A stretch of 37,167 nucleotides of DNA from a virus, in the IMG/VR virus record IMGVR_UViG_3300038701_003633, positions 1-37,167 of that record, one strand, 5' to 3'. The number at the start of each line of letters is the position of its first letter. The stretch's first letter is position 1. Below, one piece after another: positions 29,521 to 37,167 of this stretch. The notes beneath the pieces are model-generated. The model did not search any database, was not told where the DNA came from, and was given only the letters and a program-made list of their open reading frames with translations. The position numbers and the translations under genes were made by a program.

Positions 29521-30069
29521 TCAGGGGAGCGGGGACGCCGGAGCGCCTTCCCGCGTGTGGTACTCGGCCAGAAAGACCAGCCTGTGCTGCCCGGTCGTCT
29601 TGCGCCCGGACGCGTCATAATTCTCTGAAAGGGCGCGCGGCTGGATATCCTTGATCAGACCCGGGCCCCAGGCCCCGCTATCATCCTGATCAAAGGTCCA
29701 GCTAATCGCATCAAAACTTGTGTCGGTCGCGTCGAAACCGACTGCGGTGACATTGGCGCGCGGAGCATGAAACCAGAGCGCCTGCTCGACCTCTGCCATC
29801 ATCCGGTCAATGATATCCTCGACCGCCTCGGAAGCCTCTTCGCCAGCATCCGCAACCAGATCGACATTGACTTCGACATACCGGCGCTGGCGGCCATCCT
29901 TGGACAGCCGCTCGATGCTTTCTTCGCCGAGCGTCAGGTTCAACGCTGGAAGCGAGCTGGGCGGCAACGGGTCTTTCCGGTTTTCGAACACATTCGCCCC
30001 GGTCGTTGTCAGACCGGTCACCTGGTCGCGAACGCGGGCGCGAACGAGCTGGCGGACATGCTCTGCCAT
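29521..30069 (-). CDS. Tail terminator (minor tail protein U-like)
   Basis: The 182-residue product contains LVRARVRDQVTGLTTTGANV, PPSSLPALNLTLGEESIERL, RRYVEVNVDLVADAGEEASE and a C-terminal RLVFLAEYHTREG, the pattern of lambda gpU-like tail terminators that cap the tail tube before joining the head. It follows the head-tail joining gene by four bases and precedes the major tail protein gene. The function is assigned by similarity in order and fold pattern. Confidence 0.7.
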   Translation of the reverse strand: MAEHVRQLVRARVRDQVTGLTTTGANVFENRKDPLPPSSLPALNLTLGEESIERLSKDGRQRRYVEVNVDLVADAGEEASEAVEDIIDRMMAEVEQALWFHAPRANVTAVGFDATDTSFDAISWTFDQDDSGAWGPGLIKDIQPRALSENYDASGRKTTGQHRLVFLAEYHTREGAPASPLP

Positions 30070-30073
30070 GATC

Positions 30074-30382
30074 TTACGCCTCCCGCAGTATCAGGGCGGT
30101 CATGCCCATACCGTCCGGCTGAACCGTGACCACCTTGTAATCTGTTCCGTCAACATTGACGGCATCGCCCTGCGCTGCCGATGGCACGTCCGAAGACGGC
30201 AATGAAACAGCCGGCGACGCGCTTTCCACGCGCACTTCGCCGCCTTCAACCGGCGCGTAGTAGTCCTGCGTGAACACGCCGCTCAGTGTCTCGGCGTCGC
30301 CGCCCGCAGGCGTATAGGTGATGGCCTCGCCAAGCGCCGACTGAAAGGCACGCGGCAGGCCGCGGAATACACGGCCTGCCAT
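30074..30382 (-). CDS. Head-tail joining protein (gpFII/ATP-binding sugar transporter-like)
   Basis: The 102-residue product includes RAFQSALGEAITYTPAGGDA, VFTQDYYAPVEGGEVRVESA and GDAVNVDGTDYKVVTVQPDG, a beta-barrel protein matching phage head-tail stoppers of the lambda FII type. It follows the capsid cement gene by three bases and precedes the tail terminator, the standard head-tail order. Confidence 0.7.
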   Translation of the reverse strand: MAGRVFRGLPRAFQSALGEAITYTPAGGDAETLSGVFTQDYYAPVEGGEVRVESASPAVSLPSSDVPSAAQGDAVNVDGTDYKVVTVQPDGMGMTALILREA

Positions 30383-30385
30383 GGT

Positions 30386-30733
30386 TTAGGAGCCTGCGGC
30401 TTCCGGGAATTGACCCGAAAGATAGACATCGACGGTCGCGGACGGATTGGCCGCTGCCGAAACGGCGTGGCCATAGAAGAAGTTGCTGGCCGCGGTCTTG
30501 TTGAAAGCCGCCTCGGCCACATCCCAATACAGGGAATCGCCGATGGAGATGGCGAGGGCCGAGGTTTTCGGCAAGGTGAAAACACCGCTGGTCTGGATGA
30601 CCACATCGGCGCCACTGGCCGCATCGGCCAGTGCTACGCCGCCGATCATACCGACCTTGACGAAATCACCGGCCGACACCGCTGCCGGTGCCGTCACGGT
30701 AAGGCGGTCGCCCGCCTGAACATGGTTTTGCAT
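30386..30733 (-). CDS. Capsid cement/decoration protein (DUF2190-type)
   Basis: The 115-residue product is small, Ala/Gly-rich and beta-structured: DRLTVTAPAAVSAGDFVKVG, GVALADAASGADVVIQTSGV, IGDSLYWDVAEAAFNKTAA. This is the pattern of DUF2190 capsid cement proteins that bind the shell from outside. It lies directly downstream of the capsid fusion gene, separated by two hairpins, and a G+C-rich Shine-Dalgarno-like stretch (CCAAGGACTGACA) precedes the start. Confidence 0.75.
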   Translation of the reverse strand: MQNHVQAGDRLTVTAPAAVSAGDFVKVGMIGGVALADAASGADVVIQTSGVFTLPKTSALAISIGDSLYWDVAEAAFNKTAASNFFYGHAVSAAANPSATVDVYLSGQFPEAAGS

Positions 30734-30776
30734 TTGTCAGTCCTTGGTTGGAGAAATCCGCCTCGGCGGGAAAGGT

Positions 30777-30824
30777 GTGCCGGGGCTAACGCCCCGGCAC
30801 ATCAGAAAGGCCTGGGTTCAGGCC
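30777..30824 (-). terminator. Two tandem hairpins between capsid and cement genes
   Basis: GTGCCGGGGC-TAAC-GCCCCGGCAC (30777-30800) is a perfect 10-bp stem. GGCCTG-GGTT-CAGGCC (30809-30824) is a 6-bp stem. Read leftward, each is followed by only three T in a row, so partial termination or mRNA processing is likely rather than a full stop. Confidence 0.5.
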
Positions 30825-30833
30825 GGGGGTGGA

Positions 30834-32900
30834 CTAGGAGCCCGGGTTTTTCACCATGCCACGGTGGTCAATGGCCTTGGCGGCGAAGTCATTGCGGGCC
30901 TTGATGGCAACGCCGTCCGTCTCGAACGACTGCTTCATCTCGGTCTGCACGCCGGCTTCGCCTTCCAGGCGAGCCACTTCGATCGTGTCGATCCGGTTCG
31001 GATCTGCGAACAGATACCAGTCATCCGCCGAGCCACCCGACAGCGAGGCCAGGCGCGGCTCGATGATCGGATCCATCGAATTGGCGTAGACGTTCTGGTT
31101 CGCCGGATCCGTGACGATGGAGGTCTGGCGCGTATACTGGAGCGCGACAGTCTCGAGCTCGGCCGGTGCCGCGAGATAGCGCGGTTCCAGATTGAGCAGG
31201 GTCGCATTATCGAGCGCTGTCTGCTTGCGCATCAGGGCACGAGCCGCGCCGAGATTTGCAACGCTGATCGCGCCGGCGGTCGCCAGATTGCCGTGATCGG
31301 CATGGAACAGTGCCGTTCCATCCGCGAGCGCGGCGTTGGCCGTGATGATGCCCCAGACGATATCACTTTCGAGATTGGCGGCCGATGCACCAAAGCCCGA
31401 CAGAATGCGCGCGAATGCATTCAGGTCATCATTGATGATCATCTGGCGCGTCATCCGCACAACCCGGCCATAGGTGACCAGAGCGTATTGTTCGCGGCTT
31501 TCACCGAACGTGCCGGTCTTGTATTCCGCGCCCTCCGGAATCTCGACCAGAGCCGGGGCGTTGCCCAGCTGGGTGACGCTGACCGTCTTGAAGTCCGGCT
31601 GGGTGGTCTCGTTGACGATAGGCAGGAAGGTGCGCGGGGCCGCCTCATACGCCATCCGCAGACGCTTGTTTGCGACATTGGCCAGGATATACGGGAAATC
31701 GCTGGTCGACTGGTCCGAGCGCACCATCGCGCCGGCCAGTTCCATCCGGCCCATGCCCCGTGTGGACACGCCGCGCGCTTCCTGCAGGGTACGGCCGATC
31801 TCGAGAAGCGACATGCCGCGATATTCACGGCCCGCGTCGGAGAGCTCCTCGCGCGCCGGGGCCATCCGGTGAAGCATTGCGTTCTCAACAGCGCTCCGGC
31901 GGGTATCGACTTCATCGCGGACAATGCGGGCCTGGCCGCGCGTTTCCGTTTCAGAACCGTTGGCGTCATCGCGATCTGCCATCAGGTCGATGAAGCGCGC
32001 GCGGGCCTGATCTACCGACAGGCCATCCTTAACTGCCTGATCGATATCATCGGAGGCAATGCGCAACTTCGCACCGGCAGAACGGATGTCTTCCGCGCGC
32101 TGGCGTTCACCGGCAATGGCGCGGCGTTCCACCGCCCCGTTGTCAGGGTTGCCGGACGTCTGTTCGCTGGAATTCAACGCACCGCGTGCGTTCAATTCCG
32201 CCGAGTTGCCCGCATCTGTGTTTTCAGCGGCGGCGGTGTTGCGGGCCTGATCGCCCGCCTGGGTGCCGGTATTTTTCGGCATGTCAGTCTCCTTGTCAGA
32301 GGAATGGGCGTCGGCCCGGGTCAGAACGCAGGTCGAGCTTCTCTCCTGGGCGCGGAAGCCTGCTTCTCCATCCGCGCCGACCGGGACCACAGAGATCTCG
32401 ATCGGTTCCCAGTCAATTGCCCGGTGAACGGGCAGATCCGATTGCTCCTCATCCACCTCGTAGCGGTGAACCAGATAGCCAACAGAGACGTTTCGAAGGA
32501 TGCCGTCCTTGACATCATTCCAGACCTTCTCGGCCTCTTCACGCTTTGAAAAACGGACCAGGGCGCGGCCTTCATCACCGTCGATCCAGGCGCGTTCGAC
32601 AACACCCAGCACGTCTTCGGTGGTCCAGCGCATGTGCGTATTCAGAAAGGGGGCACCATTGTTCAGGCGGTCCATCCGGATCGCCTGCTCCGATACTTCC
32701 AGTTCTTCGTAGAACTCGCGTACGCCGCAATCTGTCCAGACGCGACGTTTCACCCGTGCGCCTCTGGTAAAGACCAGTTCGACGGTCCGCGCCTCTTCAT
32801 TGACGCTGTCAGCCCGCACGGCAGCGCGCAGATCCAGCTCCGGTATGTTCACAGTCACAGAATCGTGCCGCTGCGACGCAGCGTTCGCACTATCAGGCAT
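30834..32900 (-). CDS. Fused prohead protease (S78) and major capsid protein
   Basis: In this 688-residue protein, residues about 15-190 are an HK97-type prohead protease: FYEELEVSEQAI, then His89 in NTHM, Ser139 in RNVSVGY, and Glu168 in EIS, the expected catalytic triad. Residues about 190-380 form a charged helical linker and scaffold-like delta domain (AERQRAEDIRSAGAKLRIAS). From about 390 comes the HK97-fold major capsid protein (Mu gpT-like: YILANVANKRLRMAYE, EGAEYKTGTFGESREQYALV, ALFHADHGNL). In many phages the protease, scaffold and capsid are separate; the fused form is known from other proteobacterial phages. Internal cleavage would release the capsid protein during prohead maturation. 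Confidence 0.85.
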   Translation of the reverse strand: MPDSANAASQRHDSVTVNIPELDLRAAVRADSVNEEARTVELVFTRGARVKRRVWTDCGVREFYEELEVSEQAIRMDRLNNGAPFLNTHMRWTTEDVLGVVERAWIDGDEGRALVRFSKREEAEKVWNDVKDGILRNVSVGYLVHRYEVDEEQSDLPVHRAIDWEPIEISVVPVGADGEAGFRAQERSSTCVLTRADAHSSDKETDMPKNTGTQAGDQARNTAAAENTDAGNSAELNARGALNSSEQTSGNPDNGAVERRAIAGERQRAEDIRSAGAKLRIASDDIDQAVKDGLSVDQARARFIDLMADRDDANGSETETRGQARIVRDEVDTRRSAVENAMLHRMAPAREELSDAGREYRGMSLLEIGRTLQEARGVSTRGMGRMELAGAMVRSDQSTSDFPYILANVANKRLRMAYEAAPRTFLPIVNETTQPDFKTVSVTQLGNAPALVEIPEGAEYKTGTFGESREQYALVTYGRVVRMTRQMIINDDLNAFARILSGFGASAANLESDIVWGIITANAALADGTALFHADHGNLATAGAISVANLGAARALMRKQTALDNATLLNLEPRYLAAPAELETVALQYTRQTSIVTDPANQNVYANSMDPIIEPRLASLSGGSADDWYLFADPNRIDTIEVARLEGEAGVQTEMKQSFETDGVAIKARNDFAAKAIDHRGMVKNPGS

Positions 32901-32917
32901 GGGAATTCTCCAATTTT

Positions 32918-34438
32918 TTACTGGTCTTGCCGATCAGTGTCCGGCGTTTCCCCGTCCAGCAGACGCGGATCACTGAATTGACCGACACCGGCGCGCGTGA
33001 CCTTGCGCGGGTCGCTATCGAGGATCAGCTCACGATCGTCGATTTCGTCGGACCACTTCTTCAAATCTGCCAGAACACGGTCCGGATCTCCGGCCGCGCG
33101 GCGGATCACTTCCTGCATGGTCACTTTACCCATGCGGACCTCGATCAGGTCCGCGAGGGCTTCCTTCTGCCGGTCGACAGATTCGAACGCCGGGAAGGTC
33201 CAGCGCACTCTTGATACCGGACTTCTGATCCGGCCGGCCGCAAAGGCCGAGTCGATAAACCACCGCCAGACCGGCTGACACCAGCAGGGCACAAGCGTAT
33301 GCCGCTGAAAGCGCCGGACTGTCGCCTGGAACTGGATATTGCCCGCCTTGAACGAGGAATAGTTTACCTGGCTCACATCTCCGGTCAGGACGATGTAGGG
33401 CATCTCCAGCCCGATCGCGATCTTGTGCAGGCGCTGACGGACAAAGCCCTCATAGCCGGCCGATGGCTGCGGCGTTGCCGTCTTCACGTCTTCACCCGGT
33501 TGCAGATATTCAATCATGCCCGGCTCGAGCGTTTCGATCCGGTAGCCGTCATCATCTGTCGTTTCGGCCCCTAGAAGGCGCGGATCTTCACCGTCCTGAG
33601 ACGTGACGAAAACCGCCAAACAGGCCTCGATCTTTTTCCGGACCAGTTCCGCCTGATCATAATCCCCGAGGTCGCGAATATCGAGCATGACCGGGGCCAG
33701 CCAGGGCACGCCGAGAAGCTGACCGGGACGGGTCTTGCGATAGACATGTGCAATCTGGTCCGCCGGTATGCGGACGCTTTGCGTTCGCAGGCCGCGCAGA
33801 ACCGGCGATGTCTCACCCGGATGATCGGGCATTACATGATAGGCTTGCCGGCGGTTCAGAGCATCCAGCTCAATGCCGGATATGACCCGATTGCCGCCCT
33901 GCGACTGTTTGATTGTGTCGAGGTGGTCCGGCTCCATGAGCTGCAGCTGCAATGGAATGGCAAAACCGTCACTTGACCGGCGGCGGCGGCGGCGCGTCAG
34001 GACATCGCCGGACTCGACAATGGTGCCACAAGCCAGCGCCTGCAGGGCATAGAAGTCACCGCCGTCCTCGGCGTCACACGATTGCGCAAATTCCTCCCAG
34101 GCTTCGGCGATCTGCCGATCGAGCTTGTCAACGCCGGTGTCCGGAGTCGGGACGATGCCGGATCCGACAGCGTTATCGACCCAGGCTTCCTTGCCTCGCT
34201 TGGCGAACGGATCGTTGCGAATGAGATCCCGCGATCTGTCGCGAAGCGTTTGAACCTGCGGCAGGGCAGCGGCATTGGCGGATGTACCCGGCGCGCGCCA
34301 GTTGGCACCGCGGCGGCCACGCGTCGCGCCGTCGAAATTCCTTTGACCGGACATGTATTCCATGGCCAGCCGGTTCGCCGCCCGGCGGCGGCCGATATCT
34401 GGCGACACATAGCTAATCACGCGATCCAGCAGGTTCAT
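32918..34438 (-). CDS. Portal protein (lambda gpB-like)
   Basis: This 506-residue product starts MNLLDRVISYVSPDIGRRRA, typical of lambda-type portals. Further portal features are NDPFAKRGKEAWVDNAVGSG, GVPWLAPVMLDIRDLGDYDQ, AELVRKKIEACLAVFVT and, later, VPCWCQPVWRWFIDSAFAAG. An Arg run (LTRRRRRRSSDG) lies near residue 150. It forms the dodecameric ring at the head vertex through which DNA passes. The start overlaps the gpW stop by ATGA; the capsid fusion gene begins 17 bases downstream. Confidence 0.9.
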   Translation of the reverse strand: MNLLDRVISYVSPDIGRRRAANRLAMEYMSGQRNFDGATRGRRGANWRAPGTSANAAALPQVQTLRDRSRDLIRNDPFAKRGKEAWVDNAVGSGIVPTPDTGVDKLDRQIAEAWEEFAQSCDAEDGGDFYALQALACGTIVESGDVLTRRRRRRSSDGFAIPLQLQLMEPDHLDTIKQSQGGNRVISGIELDALNRRQAYHVMPDHPGETSPVLRGLRTQSVRIPADQIAHVYRKTRPGQLLGVPWLAPVMLDIRDLGDYDQAELVRKKIEACLAVFVTSQDGEDPRLLGAETTDDDGYRIETLEPGMIEYLQPGEDVKTATPQPSAGYEGFVRQRLHKIAIGLEMPYIVLTGDVSQVNYSSFKAGNIQFQATVRRFQRHTLVPCWCQPVWRWFIDSAFAAGRIRSPVSRVRWTFPAFESVDRQKEALADLIEVRMGKVTMQEVIRRAAGDPDRVLADLKKWSDEIDDRELILDSDPRKVTRAGVGQFSDPRLLDGETPDTDRQDQ

Positions 34439-34638
34439 TCTGTCCCCCGCTTGAAGGCGGCCCGCGATGTGCGTGTTGTCTTGGTGACGCCAAGCGCATT
34501 GCGGATCATTTGCCGGGCGCGCAGCATCTCGTTCAAATCCCGGTATTCAACGGACTGGCCATTATAGCTGACCCGCCGCGCACCCGTGGCGATGGCATCG
34601 TTCAATGCATCAAGGTCGGCTTGCGTAAAATCAGCCAT
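34435..34638 (-). CDS. Head-tail joining protein gpW-like
   Basis: The start MADFTQ at 34638 shares one base with the terminase stop (TGATG), so I prefer it over one nine bases upstream; 67 residues, the family length. TQADLDALNDAIATGARRVS, YNGQSVEYRDLNEML and a basic tail match the gpW fold. It sits between large terminase and portal genes exactly as in lambda. It completes the connector before tail joining. Confidence 0.85.
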   Translation of the reverse strand: MADFTQADLDALNDAIATGARRVSYNGQSVEYRDLNEMLRARQMIRNALGVTKTTRTSRAAFKRGTE

Positions 34639-36581
34639 CAGATCCACTTCTCCCGGCCTGTTATTCGATTGACCCTGCGGGCGGTGCGCTTTCCGGGACG
34701 CTGCACTGGCTGTGGCGGTGCCGGCGCCGGATCCAAGCTTTGCGGCCCGAAGGATTCGCCGTCCTCAATTCCGGCCTCGAACGGAGGCAGCTCGACATTC
34801 AGACTCTTGAACGCCGCATAGGCATAGACACGGCAGTCAAGCGCCTCATTCCGCTTCCCGGGTGGACATATCCACTTGATGACCGGACGGCCATTAACCG
34901 TGGTCTGCACCCGGCGTTCCGCCGTCAGTTGCGCAAAGTATTGTTCGTCATAGTCATTCGGGAACCGGCAATAGCCCGGGCCGGGTTCTCCAAAACGCAA
35001 CCGGCCATAGACCGTATCCTTGGCGGTATCGACGCCGACCATGAAGACCGTATTGTTCCCCTTGGCCTTGCTGGCGCGCTTCGGCCACACCATGTGGGCC
35101 CCGCCCCGGCCCCGAATAGCGCGAACACCCGAACGCCAATGGCGGTTGGCAAAGCGATAGACGCTGTCGCCATGGTGGCCGCCCGCATCGATACAGGCCG
35201 CCGAGACGCGAAGCTGCCGATTATCCCGCAGCTGATAGAGCTGGAAAAGCATCCGCTCGAGCTGATCCCAGACATCCATGCCGGCTGGATCTCCGTGGAT
35301 GACTTCGTACCGGACGCCAAGCGATTGCTCCCCTGCCGCCCAGCCCACGATCTCCAGCTCCAGCCGATCATCCTGGACATCGATACCGGCCGTCAGGACG
35401 AGCGCGGATGAAGGGATATCCTGCCAGCTGTAATTCTCTCGCCGGTCGGCCAGCTCGTGCTGGTTTACCCGGGCCGCACTCTCTTCCCAGCTTTCGCCCA
35501 GCACCGTGTTGACGAAGACCTGCAGCTTTTCGGGACGGTCCTTGGCCTCCAGGAAATCCCGCGCGCCGCGCGCCAGCTCGAAGAAAGGCGAATAAAGCGC
35601 ATTGATGTGAAAGCCCGCTATGCCGTCAAACGGCCGGGACGCGCGCCAGTTGTTGTTGTCGGCGGCCAGTTTCACTGCATTCCATCGTTCGACATCATCC
35701 CAGAGCGCGCCGCAGTGCTCGCATGTGTACAGTGCGCTTTCCGGGATGTGATCGCCGTCTTCGGTTTTCTCCCAGGTCACTTGCGGCCATTTGAGCGTCT
35801 GCTCCTCACCGCAATGCGGACAAGGGACAAACAGATAACGCTGATCGCTCGCCGCGAACTCGGCTTCAACCGGTGACAGACCTTTGATCGTCGGGGTCGA
35901 GCCGACCAGCATCTTGCGATTCCAGTAGGTCTCCTGGCGCTTTTGAGCGAGCGATATCGGATCGCCTTCCATGCCCGATGACACCGGATACCGGTCAATC
36001 TCGTCGCACAGCACAATACGGATCGGCGTCGACGCCAGAGCCGAAGGCGCATTCGCCCCGACAATCGTGACGTGCCCTCCCGGAAACTCTTTCACCAGCA
36101 ACGTGTTGCCGCTGTCGCGGGCACGCGCTGGCTGAACCAGGCGGCTCAGCTCGGGCGTATCGCGCACCATCGGGGCCAAACGGTTCTTCGAGAACTTGCT
36201 GGCGGTTTCCAGCGTGGGCTGCATCAGCAAGACCGGGCCGGGGTCCTGATGCATGTAATAGCCGAGCGCGTTCAGAATGATTTCAGTCCAGCCAATCTGA
36301 CTGGACTTCATGACGACGATGCGCCGGATCGCCGGATCCGAGATCGCGTCCATGATCGCGCGCTGATAGGGCGCGCGGTCGGTATCCCAACGGCCCGGCT
36401 CGGCACTGGCCTCGGGACTGAGACGGCGGTACCGGTCAGCCCACTGCGACACCGTTAGCCGCGCCGGCGGCCTTGCCACCTTTAGCGACCGGCGCAGAGC
36501 CCTTGCCGTTCGGGCCGACAGACTGACCGGCAGCTTCAGCCTCTCCATCGTATCCGAAGAGGTCACCGTCGAACGTGTCAT
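34638..36581 (-). CDS. Terminase large subunit (GpA family)
   Basis: This product of 647 residues begins with a variable arm and then LTVSQWADRYRRLSPEASAE, GRWDTDRAPYQRAIMDAI, matching lambda gpA. The ATPase has Walker A-like VMKSSQIGWTEIIL and Walker B RIVLCDEIDRYP. A zinc finger is formed by CPHCGEE and TCEHCGALW. The nuclease half includes LTAGIDVQDDRLELEIVGWA and ends PPFEAGIEDGE. It cuts and pumps DNA into the prohead. The ORF start overlaps terS by 146 bases; an internal ATG at 36548 or a GTG at 36479 are alternatives, and the lambda homologue has about 38 residues before the EWAD motif, favouring 36548. Confidence 0.9.
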   Translation of the reverse strand: MTRSTVTSSDTMERLKLPVSLSARTARALRRSLKVARPPARLTVSQWADRYRRLSPEASAEPGRWDTDRAPYQRAIMDAISDPAIRRIVVMKSSQIGWTEIILNALGYYMHQDPGPVLLMQPTLETASKFSKNRLAPMVRDTPELSRLVQPARARDSGNTLLVKEFPGGHVTIVGANAPSALASTPIRIVLCDEIDRYPVSSGMEGDPISLAQKRQETYWNRKMLVGSTPTIKGLSPVEAEFAASDQRYLFVPCPHCGEEQTLKWPQVTWEKTEDGDHIPESALYTCEHCGALWDDVERWNAVKLAADNNNWRASRPFDGIAGFHINALYSPFFELARGARDFLEAKDRPEKLQVFVNTVLGESWEESAARVNQHELADRRENYSWQDIPSSALVLTAGIDVQDDRLELEIVGWAAGEQSLGVRYEVIHGDPAGMDVWDQLERMLFQLYQLRDNRQLRVSAACIDAGGHHGDSVYRFANRHWRSGVRAIRGRGGAHMVWPKRASKAKGNNTVFMVGVDTAKDTVYGRLRFGEPGPGYCRFPNDYDEQYFAQLTAERRVQTTVNGRPVIKWICPPGKRNEALDCRVYAYAAFKSLNVELPPFEAGIEDGESFGPQSLDPAPAPPQPVQRPGKRTARRVNRITGREKWI

Positions 36582-37083
36582 CTGATTCCCTGACCTCTAC
36601 CGGCTCTGCCTCCGAGAGCTCGGTCAGCGCATTGTCCAGCTCCGCGCTCACGATCGCTTGACGCTCGACGGTCGTCTTCACGGCCGATAGCCGCGGTGCA
36701 ATTTTTGACGGGATGGCGCGGATGCGCCGCTTGAACAGCGCGACAACCGCTTCCCATCCGGCGATCACTTCCTCTGCCGGCAAGGCCCGGCCTTCGGCCA
36801 GGTCAGCATCCAGCTTCGCCTTGCGCAGCTTGTGCCGGTTGATCTCGTTGTTCAGATCTGCGGTCGGCGAATGTTGCGCAGCCTGGGACAGAAGCTCTCG
36901 CTCGTGCTCGATCCGCCAGTCAAAACAGACCGCAGAGTTGAACTTGTACGGTTTTCCGCGACCGCCTTTCTCGGCGACCGGCATCCCCTTTCCGACCCAG
37001 GCGTCAATAGTCGGCGCCGTCACGCCCCAGAACAGGCAGAGCTCGGACTTGGAAACCAGCTTTCCATTACTCGCTCGAGGCAT
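36436..37083 (-). CDS. Terminase small subunit (Nu1-like)
   Basis: In this 215-residue protein, an N-terminal HTH (residues about 8-45: LVSKSELCLFWGVTAPTIDA, WVGKGMPVAEKGG) binds cos DNA. A helical middle (about 70-160: LNNEINRHKLRKAKLDADLA, PSKIAPRLSAVKTTVERQ) forms the oligomer, and a Gly/Ala-rich acidic tail would contact the large subunit. It is the first gene of the late operon; a TATAAC -10-like box is about 20 bases upstream. The start MPRASNGK directly follows a GGGATAGCAG leader. It resembles lambda gpNu1 in layout. Confidence 0.85.
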   Translation of the reverse strand: MPRASNGKLVSKSELCLFWGVTAPTIDAWVGKGMPVAEKGGRGKPYKFNSAVCFDWRIEHERELLSQAAQHSPTADLNNEINRHKLRKAKLDADLAEGRALPAEEVIAGWEAVVALFKRRIRAIPSKIAPRLSAVKTTVERQAIVSAELDNALTELSEAEPVEVRESDDTFDGDLFGYDGEAEAAGQSVGPNGKGSAPVAKGGKAAGAANGVAVG

Positions 37084-37167
37084 CTGCTATCCCGTTCTGG
37101 TTATAAAGATTCCGCACTCCGCATTTTGTCTGTCGCTAGCGCGATATCGGGCCTCCTTTCCCTATTC
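37084..37167. promoter_or_regulatory. Region upstream of terS with promoter-like box, GANTC site and palindromes
   Basis: Read leftward, TATAAC (37105 to 37100) is preceded by GAATC (GANTC, 37112 to 37108) and lacks a good -35. Two abutting 8-bp palindromes, CGCTAGCG (37134-37141) and CGATATCG (37142-37149), follow toward the window end. Together they may be the late promoter and part of cos; the function is inferred. Confidence 0.4.

Noticed and set aside
30744-32549. Long open frame on the plus strand opposite the capsid fusion gene
   Set aside because: It is a shadow of the high-G+C coding frame; the minus strand has clear protease and capsid motifs.
1-37167. CRISPR array, insertion sequence, rRNA or tRNA gene
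   Set aside because: No regularly spaced direct repeats with unique spacers, no transposase and no structured RNA gene were recognised on either strand.

Overview
The window reads as an almost complete, probably complete, temperate siphovirus genome (or excised prophage) of an alphaproteobacterium. Evidence: lambda-type packaging genes, an HK97-fold capsid module, a long-tailed tail module with tape measure, a lysis cassette, a CI/Cro-type switch and a large serine recombinase. No host housekeeping gene, rRNA or tRNA is visible. High G+C, a GcrA-type regulator (a family tied to CcrM/GANTC methylation in Alphaproteobacteria) and an RcGTA-like tail-tip gene order point to a Caulobacterales/Maricaulales/Rhodobacterales-type host; the exact host is inference.

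Layout. (1) 50-8538, almost all on the minus strand: early leftward genes starting at a Cro-like gene, then a CII-like protein, small and membrane proteins, two Myb/DnaA-domain-IV-like DNA-binding proteins (one ending in a GcrA motif), a replication initiator with an iteron-like origin inside it, two small Cys proteins and a minor virion protein. A plus-strand PemK/MazF toxin sits inside this block. (2) 8539-10512: lysogeny region with operators, the CI-like S24 repressor, and two cargo ('moron') genes, a membrane protein and a VasI/TagO-like envelope protein. (3) 10513-18125, plus strand: a tightly overlapping operon under a second operator-flanked promoter, with a ParB-like protein, an HTH protein, a minimal nucleotidyltransferase, DUF4326 and DUF4031 proteins, several unknowns and the serine recombinase. 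(4) 37083 down to 18198, minus strand: the late operon in lambda-like order: TerS, TerL, gpW, portal, protease-capsid fusion, cement protein, head-tail and tail proteins with a programmed frameshift, tape measure, tail tip with a low-G+C fibre insert, gpJ-like protein, then membrane proteins, GH108 endolysin and overlapping spanins.

Joining the window ends would put the left-end minor virion gene directly upstream of terS, as in a cos phage cut just before the small terminase gene. Leftward early and late genes would then form one continuous unit.

Most distinctive: a palindromic element of about 87 bp present in two near-identical and two diverged copies, three of them inside reading frames; an origin-like cluster of dyads with three GANTC sites, in a phage that also encodes a GcrA-like protein; GANTC sites at the candidate rightward and terS promoters; an orphan PemK/MazF-type toxin with a perfect palindrome on its start codon and a possible small RNA behind it; and a VasI-like gene in the lysogeny region. 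Functions rest on motif recognition by eye; no database search was run.
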